Origin: Spongilla lacustris
Taxonomy: Eukaryota; Porifera; Demospongiae; Spongillida; Spongillidae
Direction of reading: 5' to 3'
Assembly: GCA_949361645.1 (NCBI GenBank)
Contig: OX442429.1
Location: 2,235,231-2,299,230, forward strand
Length of the DNA stretch: 64,000 nt
The stretch's first letter is position 1, and each line of letters starts with the position of its first letter. This document shows positions 21,255 through 32,700 of this stretch, piece after piece. The translations under genes and the position numbers were made by a program. The notes under the pieces are model-generated. The model was given only the letters and a program-made list of their open reading frames with translations. It did no database searches and was not told the DNA's origin.

Positions 21255-22181
21255 CTACACTTTCTCCACAGGGTGAGTTAGACTGCATGAAGGCTGTAGT
21301 GACTTCACATACTCGGGGATACTGTGGCTGTCTGGGGAACTAGTGCCGTACATCAGGTCCACTGGCAGTCGGACTTGCCGTCCAAACATGAGGAAAAAGG
21401 GTGTAAATCCGGTTGCAGAATGCACACTAGAGTTGTAGGCCATACATAGTTTCCGAATGCTCTGGTCCCAGTCGGAAGGATGGTCACCAACTGTAGTCGA
21501 CAACATGTCCAGTAGCGTTCTATTAAAGCGTTCGACTACACCATTGCATTGTGGGTGATAGGGAGTCGTGCGGGTTTTGCGTACCTGTAGCAGTTTGCAC
21601 AGTTCTTGTATTAAGTCCGATTCGAATTGTCTTCCCTGATCTGAATGCAATTGTTCGGGTGGCGAGAAACGGCAAAACACTTCGTCTACCAGTTTCTTGG
21701 CTACTGTGGCAGCTTCTTGATTTCGTATCCCATATGCCTCAGTCCACCTGGTGAAATAGTCGACCGCAACCAGAACGTACTTGTTTCCATCATCTGTCTC
21801 TGGTAGAGGGCCCATTATGTCCACTGCCACCACTTGCATAGGATACCTTGCTTGTATTGTTTGCATGGCAGCCTTCCTTTGAGGGATAGGAGACTTTCTC
21901 CTGGCGCATTTGACACATGTCCTGCACCAAATTTTCACACTCTCTGAGTAGCCAGGCCAGTAGTATCGTTCCTGTACACGATGCATCAGTTTCGCTTCTC
22001 CGAGGTGACCTCCCCACACATCATCGTGCAATTTTCCAAGCACGTCGTCTCGCAGCATCGAAGGGAGTACTATAGCTGGTGGTGAGTAGTACCTCCATTT
22101 AAGAATCGTCTCCACAAAACCCCGTCTAATACATGGAGCATTTTGGACTGTTGCAGTAGGCACCGCCCTTCCCAACTCCAT
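21255..22181 (-). CDS. Gypsy integrase (open 308-codon segment)
   Basis: Would insert the cDNA copy into the genome. The open segment shows an HHCC zinc-binding region (HLGEAKLMH, then WCRTCVKC) at residues about 59-92, followed by the DDE core: Asp in VAVDIMGPL (about 120), Asp in LHSDQGRQF (about 180) and Glu in NGVVERFNR, with exactly 35 residues between the last two (D,35,E). The frame closes at HPVEKV, short of the usual integrase C-terminal region, so the tail is truncated or shifted. It is part of pol, so the first Met is not a true start. Confidence 0.88.
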   Translation of the reverse strand: MELGRAVPTATVQNAPCIRRGFVETILKWRYYSPPAIVLPSMLRDDVLGKLHDDVWGGHLGEAKLMHRVQERYYWPGYSESVKIWCRTCVKCARRKSPIPQRKAAMQTIQARYPMQVVAVDIMGPLPETDDGNKYVLVAVDYFTRWTEAYGIRNQEAATVAKKLVDEVFCRFSPPEQLHSDQGRQFESDLIQELCKLLQVRKTRTTPYHPQCNGVVERFNRTLLDMLSTTVGDHPSDWDQSIRKLCMAYNSSVHSATGFTPFFLMFGRQVRLPVDLMYGTSSPDSHSIPEYVKSLQPSCSLTHPVEKV

Positions 22182-22317
22182 GACTTTACCACATCCTCTT
22201 ATGGGTAGTTACCGCTTACAACTGCTTGTAACACTGGTCCAATTGCTGGGTCATCATCCTGCAATTTCTGCATTTCCTCAGGGGTATAGGATTGAAAAGG
22301 CCACTGCATCACTGCTC

Positions 22318-22740
22318 CTACAACGACGTGACTATCACGCCCACACTGTTTACAGGGCTGTCTAGATAGAGCATCGGCATTGTAGTGCTGTGTTCCCCGA
22401 CGATGCACCACCTTGAAATCGTACTCTTGAAGTTTCTCCATCCAGCGAGCAAGTTGGCCTTCCGGCTCCTTGAAGTTCTGGATCCAGACAATAGAGCTAT
22501 GGTCAGTTCGTAGTGCCGAAAATGCTGAATAAATTCAACCACAGCCAGTAGTTCCCGTCGGGTTACGCAATACTGATGCTCCGGTCTGGTCAGAGAACGA
22601 CTCGCATATGCTATCACTCTTTCCGATCCTGCATCAGAGATTTGAGACAGGATAGCCCCTATTCCCATGCACATCACTAGCATCAGTGTCTAACAGAAAA
22701 GGTTGTTCATAATCCGGGAAAGCCAAAACCGGTGCCGTGA
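22318..22740 (-). pseudogene. Gypsy RNase H domain, frameshifted
   Basis: Would remove the RNA strand during reverse transcription. The domain opens with FLLDTDASD near 22690 (in the RT frame) and continues in another frame with GIGAILSQ-like sequence, VIAYASRSLT, and RRELLAVVEFIQHFRHY. A further frame change follows, and the linker to integrase (YNADALSRQPC, about 22375) is in the frame of 22199-22441. At least two breaks. Confidence 0.82.
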
Positions 22741-23640
22741 CTAAACACTGCCGCATATGTGTAAAGGCATTTTGGCAAACATCTGTCCACTCGAAGAGCG
22801 AGTTTTTTTCCACCAAGCGTTGCAAAGATTTGGCAATGTCCGCAAATCCTTTAATGAAACGCCTGTAATAATTAGCCAATCCCAGAAATGTCTGAACATC
22901 TTTTTTGCAGAGAGGGGCAGGCCAACTACTAACAGCTGTGATCTTGCTGGGGTCGGTAGCAATGCCTTCTTCTGAAACAATGTGGCCCAGGTACCGCACC
23001 TCTTGCTGCAGAAAGTAACACTTTTTGGGCTTCAGCTTTAGTCCTGCCTGCCTCAAATGGGAGAGAACGTTTGCAACATGTCATGATACAAATGCTCATC
23101 AAACGTCCTACCAAAAATAACTATATCGTCAATGTAAACTAAACACTCGCTCCACTTCAAATCCTTCAGCACTCGATCCATTAGACGTTGGAACTGAGGT
23201 AGCTGGCGTGTTGCAGAGTCCGAAAGGCATCCTCTTAAACTCAAAAAGTCCTTCACTAGTAGCAAATGCCGTTTTTTGGCGATCCTCCTCAGTGACTTCA
23301 ACCTGCCAATAACCATTTATGAGGTCTAATGTGGAGAAGAACTTTGATCCAGCAAGTGTATCTAAGGCTTAGTCTAAGGTGTCATTGACACGTGGCAACG
23401 GGTAAGCGTCCTTTTTTGTCACAGCGTTTAGCTTTCGATAATCGACGCAGAATCGGGCCGAGCCATCTTTCTTTTTAACCAATTCGATCGGCGACGACCA
23501 GGGGCTGCTGGAATGTTGAATGATGTCTTTCTTTAACATATCATCGATGAGTCGCCGGCCCTCCTCTCTGCGCGACTGTGGAATCCGCCTTGGGTGCTGA
23601 AGGATTGGGGATGACATTCCAGTATCTATACGGTGCTGAA
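22741..23640 (-). pseudogene. Gypsy reverse transcriptase, frameshifted
   Basis: The polymerase region begins in the frame 23369-24013 with [20 protein letters not shown] and [12 protein letters not shown]. It passes a frame break near 23369 into FSTLDLINGYWQVEV and FKRMPFGLCNTPA (about 23220-23360), then another into CLVYIDDIVIFGR with the catalytic YIDD box (about 23110-23150). A third break leads to LKPKKCYFLQQEVRYLGH, VSSWPAP and FLGLANYYRRFI (22741-23056). The catalytic Asp pair is kept, but the frame is broken at several points. Confidence 0.87.
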
Positions 23641-24081
23641 GTACAGTCGTGTGTCCATGCTCCCCTGGCTGCGGAGAGAAAACGTCCACGAACTCCAACA
23701 AAACTAAATACAACTGTTCTTTTTCCGCCATGACCATATCCCATAACAAGGACTGGTCTTGCAACGACGCTTCTGGTTTTCGTGCTGCAGTCACTGATGA
23801 TACACAAGTCATGGTTTTGGGCTCCTCCACCAGTTGCTCCATTGTTGCTATGGTAACACCCTTTTTAACCATTATTGCTTCTTCACCTGGATTAAAAATG
23901 CGTAAAGGGACGGCTCCTTTCAATGGTCTCACAATGGCATGCGCTACCATCACTCCAGATCGACCACACCCTTCTACCATCCATGTCCCTCCTTCCGCAC
24001 TCTTGAGTGACACTCACCATAATTTCAGTCTGACTTTTCGGGGGTACCAGGAGTTTCTCTACCGTGACTAGGCCCACTTCT

Positions 24082-24430
24082 CTAACAGGTTGAGTGGTGC
24101 TTCCCAGGAACTGCATTGATATCGCAGCTGTATTTCTGCAAAAAATCCACCCCTAGGATCACCTCGACCTTGAGGTCACTAGTCACTATCACACTGGCTT
24201 CAAAGGTATTATCTTGCAACGTGAATTGGAGGAGTCCCTGTCCATGAGTTTGTAGTGGTGATCCATTTACTCCCACCAGTGTCTGCCCCGACCACTGCAC
24301 CAACTGAAAACCACCATCTTTTGCAGCCCTAGACCACACGTCTTGTCGAACAAGTGAAACAGCAGCTCCTGTATCAAGTGTGAACTCAGTAACAATAGAA
24401 TTAATTCTGCCATGTACTCTGGGAGGTTTG
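24082..24430 (-). pseudogene. Gypsy aspartic protease
   Basis: Retropepsin-like domain that would process the polyprotein. The active-site triad LDTGAAVS lies at about 24375-24400, and the family's C-terminal signature VILGVDFL at about 24140-24165. The frame ends soon after at 24082 and the pol frame resumes one frame away, so a shift separates protease from RT. Confidence 0.75.
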
Positions 24431-24698
24431 TTTAAGCAGATCTGTCTTTGCTTAAGCTACAGAGAGAAAAGGCTACCGCCGCAATGATACCCTCAGAGTG
24501 GTGAACGCGATGGGCTGGGAAGTGATTCACGACAGATTTTAGACGTACTTCGAAATGAGTCCTTCCATGTTGAAATGGCTTTCCCTTTGTTTTAGACACG
24601 TGTCCATATATCACAACCTCAGCCGCGCACGCACGATCAAGCACCAGGCTCCTCTCTGTATAGTGTGGAATGCTATTGGAATCTAATTACCGTGACGT

Positions 24699-24877
24699 CA
24701 CGCGGGCTCTCGATTCTGATTGGAGCGCCAACATTCCGGCGCACCTGAACAACTGCGATCGACTTGTTGGCCAGACCCTCTGTACGTGATGTTATACTGT
24801 AAGCGATAATCATCGTTACGTACATTTGGGTCTGGGCCCTGGATCCGCCAATGCAGGTTGTTTGCCAGTATTTGCAA
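24699..24877 (+). repeat. Short dispersed repeat, copy 1
   Basis: About 180 bp starting CACGCGGGCTCTCGATTC and ending TTGTTTGCCAGTA. A second copy of about 195 bp is at 25438-25634 in the same orientation, with insertions in the middle. Both look like one short interspersed element; no pol III box is convincing. Confidence 0.75.
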
Positions 24878-24899
24878 AGCCACTTTACTTTCATCATTT

Positions 24900-25200
24900 T
24901 ATAATGTTAGAGCTGTTGCAACCTTTCTTTTCTTCATGAGCACCCAAAGACCTACTCGTAACGTAACATCATTTAAGGAGGTGCTAATAGTGAACCATTG
25001 CCCAACCCATTATGTACGGAGTATTTAAATTCCCCCCTATTGGAAATTTTGCAGTGGCCCCAAGAATATTTTGGAATCGAGCAACCAAGGACTGATTTTT
25101 CTGTGCATCTGAAATAAGTTTTTTTTAAATTGAATAAAACAAGTAATTTTTAAAATAATATTACATGTATCATTACCTCCTTATGCTCATCTGGCTTTGG
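24900..25200. other. AT-rich spacer
   Basis: No feature recognised between the short repeat and the next retroelement fragment. Confidence 0.4.
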
Positions 25201-25201
25201 T

Positions 25202-26281
25202 CTGCAGTCATCTCACCATCTGTCTCAAGCAGTAGAGATCTTCAACAGCTTGGCAGATGCAACTAGTGTTGAGTTTCTCCTCACTTCACCAGTCTCACAG
25301 AAATCCCTTTCTGCTAAGTTGGATGATCATGTTTTCAACGCACTACTGAATTCATCATCTGTAGCAGATAAGGCACGTCTTCTGTCAGTTTCTTCCCCCC
25401 ATGCTGCATCCTGGCTTTCAGTTGTGCCCTCTGAGAACACGCGGGCTCTCGATTCTGATTGGAGTGCCAACATTCCGGCACACCTGAACAACTTCGATCG
25501 ACTTGTTGGCCAGACCCTCTCTCTGTACGTGATGTTATACTGTAAGCGATAATCATCGTTACGTACATTTGGGTCTGGGTACGAGACTACCCCCTCCCCC
25601 TGGATCCGCCAATGCAGGTTGTTTGCCAGTATAGTATTTGCACCACCAGTTTTCCAGGTTGCCATCAAATGGTGGCTTGGACTTGACACCTCGGAGGGCT
25701 CCCAATGTGCACTGTGCCCAGGTAGTGCACTTGATCACATTGGCCACCATGCAATTACCTGCAAATATGGTGGTGATGTGGTCTCCCGCCATAATAGGAT
25801 TAGGGACATCCTGGTGGAGACCTGTCGTCGGGCGCACATAGGGGTTAAGGTGGAAGTTAGCAACAATCTTAGCAGAGACCACAGCAAGACCCGTCCAGCG
25901 GACATCTTACTTCCCAACTGGTTCTTGGGCAGAACTGCAGCATTAGATGTGTCCATCACCTCACCGCTTAATCCTGTCACTTTGTTGGAAGCGGGAGTGT
26001 CGGCCACAGCTGCTGCCCAGGCCACCGAGGCTAGAAAGCACCAAGCAAATGACCCTAAATGTTCAGAACTAGGGTGGGTTTGTGTCCCTATGGTAGTGGA
26101 AACCTATGGGGCTTGGGGAAAGGAAGCCACTACCATCATCTCCTCAGTAGCCTCCAGACTTGCCACCTCCACATGCCGGCCAAAATCCATCATACTCAAC
26201 GAGATCTATGGTCGGCTGAATCTCAACCTGGTCTGTGCCAATGCCACAACTGTCCTTTCTAGGATAGCTCCTCCGCCATAG
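25202..26281 (+). pseudogene. RLE-type non-LTR retrotransposon C-terminal part, split by a short repeat
   Basis: This is the 3' part of an RT protein downstream of the palm. [18 protein letters not shown] (about 25360-25410) leads to a break at 25438 where a short repeat was inserted. The protein resumes at about 25645 with [18 protein letters not shown]. Then come a CCHC knuckle (CALC, 9 residues, HHAITC) at about 25707-25760, a conserved GGDVVSRHNRIRDIL block, and the endonuclease-like signature RPADILLPNWFLGRTAALDV at about 25890-25950. The C-terminal block ECGWVCVPMVVETYGAWG-like sequence ends with CNATTVLSRIAPPP. The second part (25619-26281) is uninterrupted. Relatives in this window align across the insertion, which shows what was displaced. 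Confidence 0.85.
25438..25634 (+). repeat. Short dispersed repeat, copy 2, inserted in the retroelement
   Basis: Same sequence as 24699-24877 with extra bases, including CTGGGTACGAGAC, a string also met near 41540 and, in altered form, near 38705. It interrupts a coding remnant, so it is younger than that retroelement copy. Confidence 0.75.
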
Positions 26282-26289
26282 ACCTAACT

Positions 26290-29200
26290 TTCACATATAA
26301 TGTGTTTATTGTCTTCCTCTTTTACCCTTTAAAAAAACTAATGTATCATTAAATAGGTTTACAATACAGATTATAGCACATAAATAGAATAAATAATAAT
26401 GAAATTTGTTCTTCATCAGAGATTCACAGCATGTACTAGGACACTATTGAGAGGCAGTCTGAATCCAGATGATTTCAGTTGCATGGAGTCATACATGCAG
26501 ATTGTGTTCATTTTTTCCCCTGCATTTGATATGAGCAACCAACGGTTGTTATTTACAAGAAGAAAATTCAAAGTTTGCAGTGTCAATTGTTACAGAACAG
26601 GATTTTGAAGGCCACCTACTGCGGGAAAAGATTCTTTCAAGAGCTTATTAAAAGTGCCCAAGCGTGTGTCATTTAGCCGCTTAGTAATGTCCAATATTGA
26701 TCTGTCACATGCTGATAGTAGAGGTGACTTAAACAAAACATTTGTCTCAAGGTGGTTGCACAAAATATACACTGAAGACGTTGGCTGGAACATTCTATGC
26801 TCACTCCAATAGCTGCACTAACTACTACTCCTTCAGCCCTCAGCCTCTGCCAAAATAATACCATGTGTAAAAGTGCGTATCCCTGTAATTATGAATGTCT
26901 GCTGTTTTTCGAATCATTTATGAGTACCCCTGATATATGTGGAAGCATGTACTGAGATACATTTAAACTTGGTGCAAATGGGAGGAGGAGGTTATATGTG
27001 GCAGTATATGTGTGTGTGAGGAGGACCTGTACTGTGCTGAGAATATACTACTCTAGTACATGGACCTTTATACACACTGAACTGTTCAAAAATTTAAATG
27101 CATAGGGTTTACTCTTTATAACATGACCATATCACACAAACACAGATATCCAGAAACACAAATTTGCTCCCCCACTTCAGAGCTTCCTTCAACTACCAAT
27201 AACAAATATTGTTGGTTGATTGTATTGTGCAAAGTTCTGATGAGACTACGGTGCTCATGCGTCATGCTTATATGAGTTTATGGATGAACACAAGCAGTGT
27301 GCAAAAACATTTATTTCATGAACTTCATTTCTTTTTGACAGAATGCCCAGCAGATATTAAAGGCCTCAGTAAAATTTTTGCTTTGGTCCCATACTCACAG
27401 TACCTCATTGATATCAATGATCATATAGCACATGTACATGCATAGTTTAGCTGTTGCAGTGGTGTAGTGGTGTAGATGGATTAGGGCTAAGAACACTGGC
27501 AGTTCTGCTGAACTCCTTAATGAATGAGCCTTAGTTTCCTTTTTCTGTACTATCAATCACTGCAGTGATCTTTAATTTGGAAGTCAAAATCACAGATACA
27601 ATAATTAAAAAGTTCAGGGAGAAATGTAGCTAGCTTAACATACTACCTGCCCTTTGGAGTTGCACATTTAAAAATACGTAATCAAGTGCATAGAAAAGAT
27701 AAATAGTATGCAGGGACTGTTTCTTCAAGTTTGACTGTAAACAAGATTGGCTGGTCTATCCAATGTGATTCAATGGAAATTGTATTTTCTGTTGTGGTAA
27801 GATGATTAGTGCATGACTTTGAGTCTTACATTCATTGTGCATACCACATGGCAATGCTATGCGTTAGGTAACAAATAATGAAACAGAATTATAGAATGAA
27901 CCTTTTTTTTTCTGCAACAAGAAGAGATTTCTTTTAAATATTGCAAATCATTCTTACTTGCATCGGACTTCCAATCCAATTCTGAGACTTGGGAATTTTT
28001 TAAAAACATATTATATTTATATCTTTTTCTTTAATTCTGTTTACAATTCCATTCCATTTTTTTACCATATGTAATGCAAAAAATCCATTTTTGCATAGAA
28101 GGTCAGTACATAATGAGTATACAGGAGACCATGCAACTTACTTACATCTTTACTGCATCTCTGAGCAGGATATTCTTCAGTGACTGATGCTGGTTGAGGT
28201 ATTGTTATAATATTATTTAATATCACCACTAGTACTGATTCCTAAACATCTGCTGTGCTGCTACTGCTCCCAAGTAATTTTATTTTCATATATATTGGAC
28301 ATTCTTTTATAATCAGCAATTTAGGATTCACTTTTTAGTTTGGGTAGTTGACATGTGACAGTAAATGAGTGTGTGTGTATGTGTGTGTGTCTGTGTGTGC
28401 ATGTGTGTGTGTCTGTGTGTGCATGTGTGTGTGTCTGTGTGTGCATGTGTGTGTGTGTACATTAGTCCTCCTTTGTCTAATTCTTCATTAACATATGGGG
28501 AATAATTTGCAGGCAGCTTGAAATCTGACATTTGTGGGGTTCATCTTTATCTAACTTTTCATCAGTCATAATGATTAAAAACAAAAAATCATTAAAATAT
28601 AGATACTTCAACTACATGCAAACCATAACAAGTTTGCAAATGTGCTATTGATAGAACCCTTGTCCTAGATAATTTTCTTAACTGAGCATTGCATTGTGTA
28701 AAAGAATAGTTTGTTTTTTTAATACCTAAAAGCATATGTCAAAGTGCATGTCCTTGCAATTTACACGCAGACAATGGGATCTAATCCTTCAGGCATAGAG
28801 GACTGTAGGCAGCTTTTATTATTAGCAGTCATGGGGATACAAATCTCGTCCTATAAAATAATTTCCATCAGATTAATGTATGTTGGTTCACCTTTCAGTA
28901 CTTTTACATGGCATTAATAGGACATTGCATTGTGTGGCATATAAAATGCATTTAAAAGAGATATGAAAAATGAGGATACCAGGTGGAGCAGTAAGTTGAT
29001 TGAACAAAAAGACTACAGTACACTGCCAAAACACAGATATACATATACAATGTATGTGCAAACCAAAATCAAAATGACTTTTTGGTAGGAAGTAACTCAA
29101 ATGGCTATGTAGGTCAGGAGTTGTGCATCATGTATAAGTGTTCATGCAGTTTCGTTCAATAGCGGGTATATGAATTAACCAAATTAGTGCAATATTTAAG

Positions 29201-29740
29201 TATTCTTTTGTCTGACTGGCTTGATTTCATTCCAAAAAAACCATTTGTGATGTTGAGTGCTGTATTCAAACCACAAGATGGACCTTTTGATATAAATTTT
29301 ATTTTTTTATTTGCTGTGTAACAGTAAGGAATGATAGCAAAAGCACATTGGCAGTAGATGACATGGAACATAGAGCAAAGCAAAGCACTCTAAATTGTAT
29401 CCAGGCCACACCCACTCTTATCAAGGAACCAGGTCTCACAAGGAATTATGCTTCTGCCCTCTCCACAAATTGATCCAGGCATAGTGACCATCACCACACT
29501 ATGTCACTACTATCTAGGCACCTCTAAGCTGACCTTGGCCCAGCTGGTATGTTGGTTGAGCTGTGTATGGGTTTTTAGCTAGACTTTCTTGCTAATTACA
29601 TTGCCTATCATCAATTAAATTGCGATGGGTTCATAACACTGGTAATAAAAACTGTGCATTACACATGTACAATAGATGTTCTATTGGCTATCAGTATCCT
29701 TTGCTAACTGAAATATGAGAAATCCTGGTGTAGGGTTCAG
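26290..29740. other. Long stretch without a recognised gene
   Basis: AT-rich. Small open frames (26399-26608, 27209-27445) have no recognisable motif or splice context. A compound GT microsatellite lies at 28366-28460. Confidence 0.5.
28366..28460 (+). repeat. Compound GT microsatellite
   Basis: Higher-order units of GTGTGTGT, CTGTGTGTGC and ATGTGTGTGT recur about every 22 bases, about four times. Confidence 0.85.
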
Positions 29741-29750
29741 TTGAAACCTA

Positions 29751-32700
29751 TCAATCGGGGGATGTCATAGTGATCAACACAATCACAGCAATCATAAGAG
29801 GAATGGAAACAGCTATGTAGATGATGAATGCCCCCCAGCGAACCCAATGCTCTTCATGGGAAGAAGGAGGAGGTGATTGCTTTGATGTAGCAGATGGCTG
29901 TGCTGGGGAAGAATGCTTGAGACAATGGCAGGGTGGGCGGGTATAAGAAAAAAAAATTGTTATAACATCATAAATTAGCACAGTGATATTGAGGCATACT
30001 TCATCTTTGTGTAATTCTTCCATTTGAATTGTCTCTTGCTTCTTGGAACTTGGAGTGCTGTTGCTAGACAGGCAGAGGGATATTAGCCGGGCCAAAGCTG
30101 GGAGGTCTGGGAAGGGATGGGAACCAGCATTTGATTGGCATGCACATTGTGCGCTTGCCTGCCTACCTCCATGGCCATGTGAGACAATCAAAATCATAAT
30201 ACCAAGCAATATGTTAATCACAACAGTAAAGATTGCAAAGGCTAAATAGATGTAGAACATGGTTCCAATGTCTACCAGAAGGTAAATACCCACACATGTG
30301 TTGGCCACTGGGAAGTGAATGAACCGCACAAGACGGTTAGTTGAATTTCACAACTGTGCAGCACTACTTACACACAAGGAATGTAAACAAAAGTCCTATA
30401 ATCACACCATGAAACAGGTTGTAAATCCAGCGTCTGAAGAGAGGTACGCATGTCATTGTACACTGATATGAATCATACTAGTCACCCAGTCCTGCAGCTA
30501 TACCTTGGAGCATCAGGATGGCATCTGAGTAGAGATATGAGGGGCTGTCGGGAAGAAGGAAGTTTGATGAATTATTAGCCGCTAAATGGTTTTTTTAGAA
30601 GTTAAAAGCAGACATGTCAAAGCACAGTATTATGTGCAATGTATTTACAATAGTTGTGATTTTTGCATTTCTTTTTAAGTTTACTGATATTTAATCTACA
30701 GGCACATCTCTCCTCATGTATGCTATACATATGTAAGATGCTACCAAATAATTAATCTCATCACTGTAGTTTGTACAACTAGAATGAAATTTGTAGTTCA
30801 TTGCCTACATGTAAATACATTACACTTATCTCCATGTACACATAGTGCAGAATTTATTATGACTTTCAGTAGAATCTACATGTCATGCTGGCAAATGTAA
30901 CCTTTAAACAATGTACAGAATGTGTCTTTAGCTCGCACTTTTTAACTGGTATTTGATTCCTAAAATAGAGATTTTGAGTTTCTCATTCAATGCACTGAAT
31001 ACTATTTTATTACCATTCTAAGTTGGTGCTTTACAGGAAACAACTAACGTATTTAAGGGTAAATGAACAATGAATAGGGTTTTGCAGTTACAGGTATTGC
31101 AGTTATAACTTACATTGGCCACCATCATGGCCATGATGGTGATACCAAAGACAAAGTGAACAATGCCACCAGGCTGCATAATATAGGAACATAATCCTAT
31201 GAATCTATATATAGACAGCTTACATTATCCAATGGAATAAGCCCATAGTGTCCATTGAACTCTGACCCTCGCTGGGACACAAAGATACATATGAAGCCAA
31301 CTGTGCCCAGAAATAGCATGGCAAGCATAAAGCAACGGTGTAGCTATGGGAGAAATATGGATGTTATGTTTCAGACACTGATGGCTTATTTCAATTGGCT
31401 ATATGATGCATGTCGCAATGCTGTTGACACCTCCTACCTGAAACCACACTGCTTTTTTGGATAGCACTGGCTTCAACCAGGCAGAGAAGAATATGCCAAT
31501 GGGTCCAAATATGGAGAGGCCAGCTACCATTAGAACACAGTGTACTCGAACTAAAATACTGTACTCTGCACTATCCTCAGAGCTAGCACTGACACTTGTT
31601 GCATTCACTACATTAATTACACTGTCACCCATCACAAATGATGCATTTTTGAGAAGTGATACACCTACAGCATTCGAATGGGCAATGATTATCATAACAG
31701 GATGACTTCACTGCCTACCATCAGTGGTGGTGTCTCCTCTGCCATACAAAGAGTAGTAGTCCTCATTCAAAGGTAGATCTTGAGCAGTGTCATTTGTAAT
31801 GATTTGGCGGCTAAAACTAAAATGGAAGGACTTTATGGTGTTATAAGGTGAGTGATGAACGTCCCACTTACGAACACTGGATCCTATTGCTGTTATAGCT
31901 AGCACTCTGTATACAAATATTCTGCACGTGGAGAGGTGGGAAATATCGAGGTGTGAAGGGAAAAGGGGGCATGGTGGAGGAGTAAGAGGGAGGAATGAAG
32001 GTGGGGATGGTGTAAGAAAGAAGGGAGAGGAGGATGGATTAAAGTTTTTAAAAAGAGAGAAATATCAACTCCATACCTGAATGTAATCCCTTCCAGTACC
32101 ATATCCAGCATTCCAGGAGTCAATAATATTCACCACAGATGTTTCAGACATAATAACACACCCAACGATATCAGCTGCTGACTGTGTGATCCAGGCAAGT
32201 ACATAGAGGCACACAAAATAGTGCCACCTACCACATTAGAAACTCCAAATGCTATCCACCCTTGGGCTGTTCCCTCAAGCATGAAGTCCAGATATGTTGG
32301 ATCATTGTCATTGACTCTGCTACCAAGGAAGAGGTCACAGTCAGGCTGGGTACAGTTCGAAGGGACAGTAAATGTGAATGGATACGATGCATCTGGTGCC
32401 TGAAAACATAAAAGAAATGTATACATTATATTCATAAAAATATTATTTACTGGCGGAGGTGGACATGAGGAATCCTGAGCTGCACTTCTTGCACTCTAGA
32501 TTTGGAATGAAGAATTCCCAGTGTACAATGAATTTAAACACAGTAGTTACCCTTTTTGGGGATGTTGCTCTAAGACCAATCCAATCATCAGAAAGAGAAA
32601 AGCTTTGTACAACTGAGTACCTGCATGATAGATTGTGGGTGGATGTTGAAGTTTGGGAGAAGCATACACAAGTGAATGATACAATAATAGGTTATTGTAG

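Larger units (their letters stand above)
21255..24430 (-). mobile_element. Ty3/gypsy LTR retrotransposon pol remnant
   Basis: Reading right to left, the order is aspartic protease, reverse transcriptase, RNase H, integrase, which is the Ty3/gypsy order. Several frame changes between and within domains make it defective. Gag and both LTRs were not identified; the right side ends near 24.65 kb at a short dispersed repeat. The domain identities are certain from motifs; the element's outer limits are not. Confidence 0.88.

Noticed and set aside
24699..25634. LTR pair of the gypsy element
   Set aside because: Both copies lie on the same side of pol and no copy is found beyond 21.2 kb, so they cannot be its LTRs.
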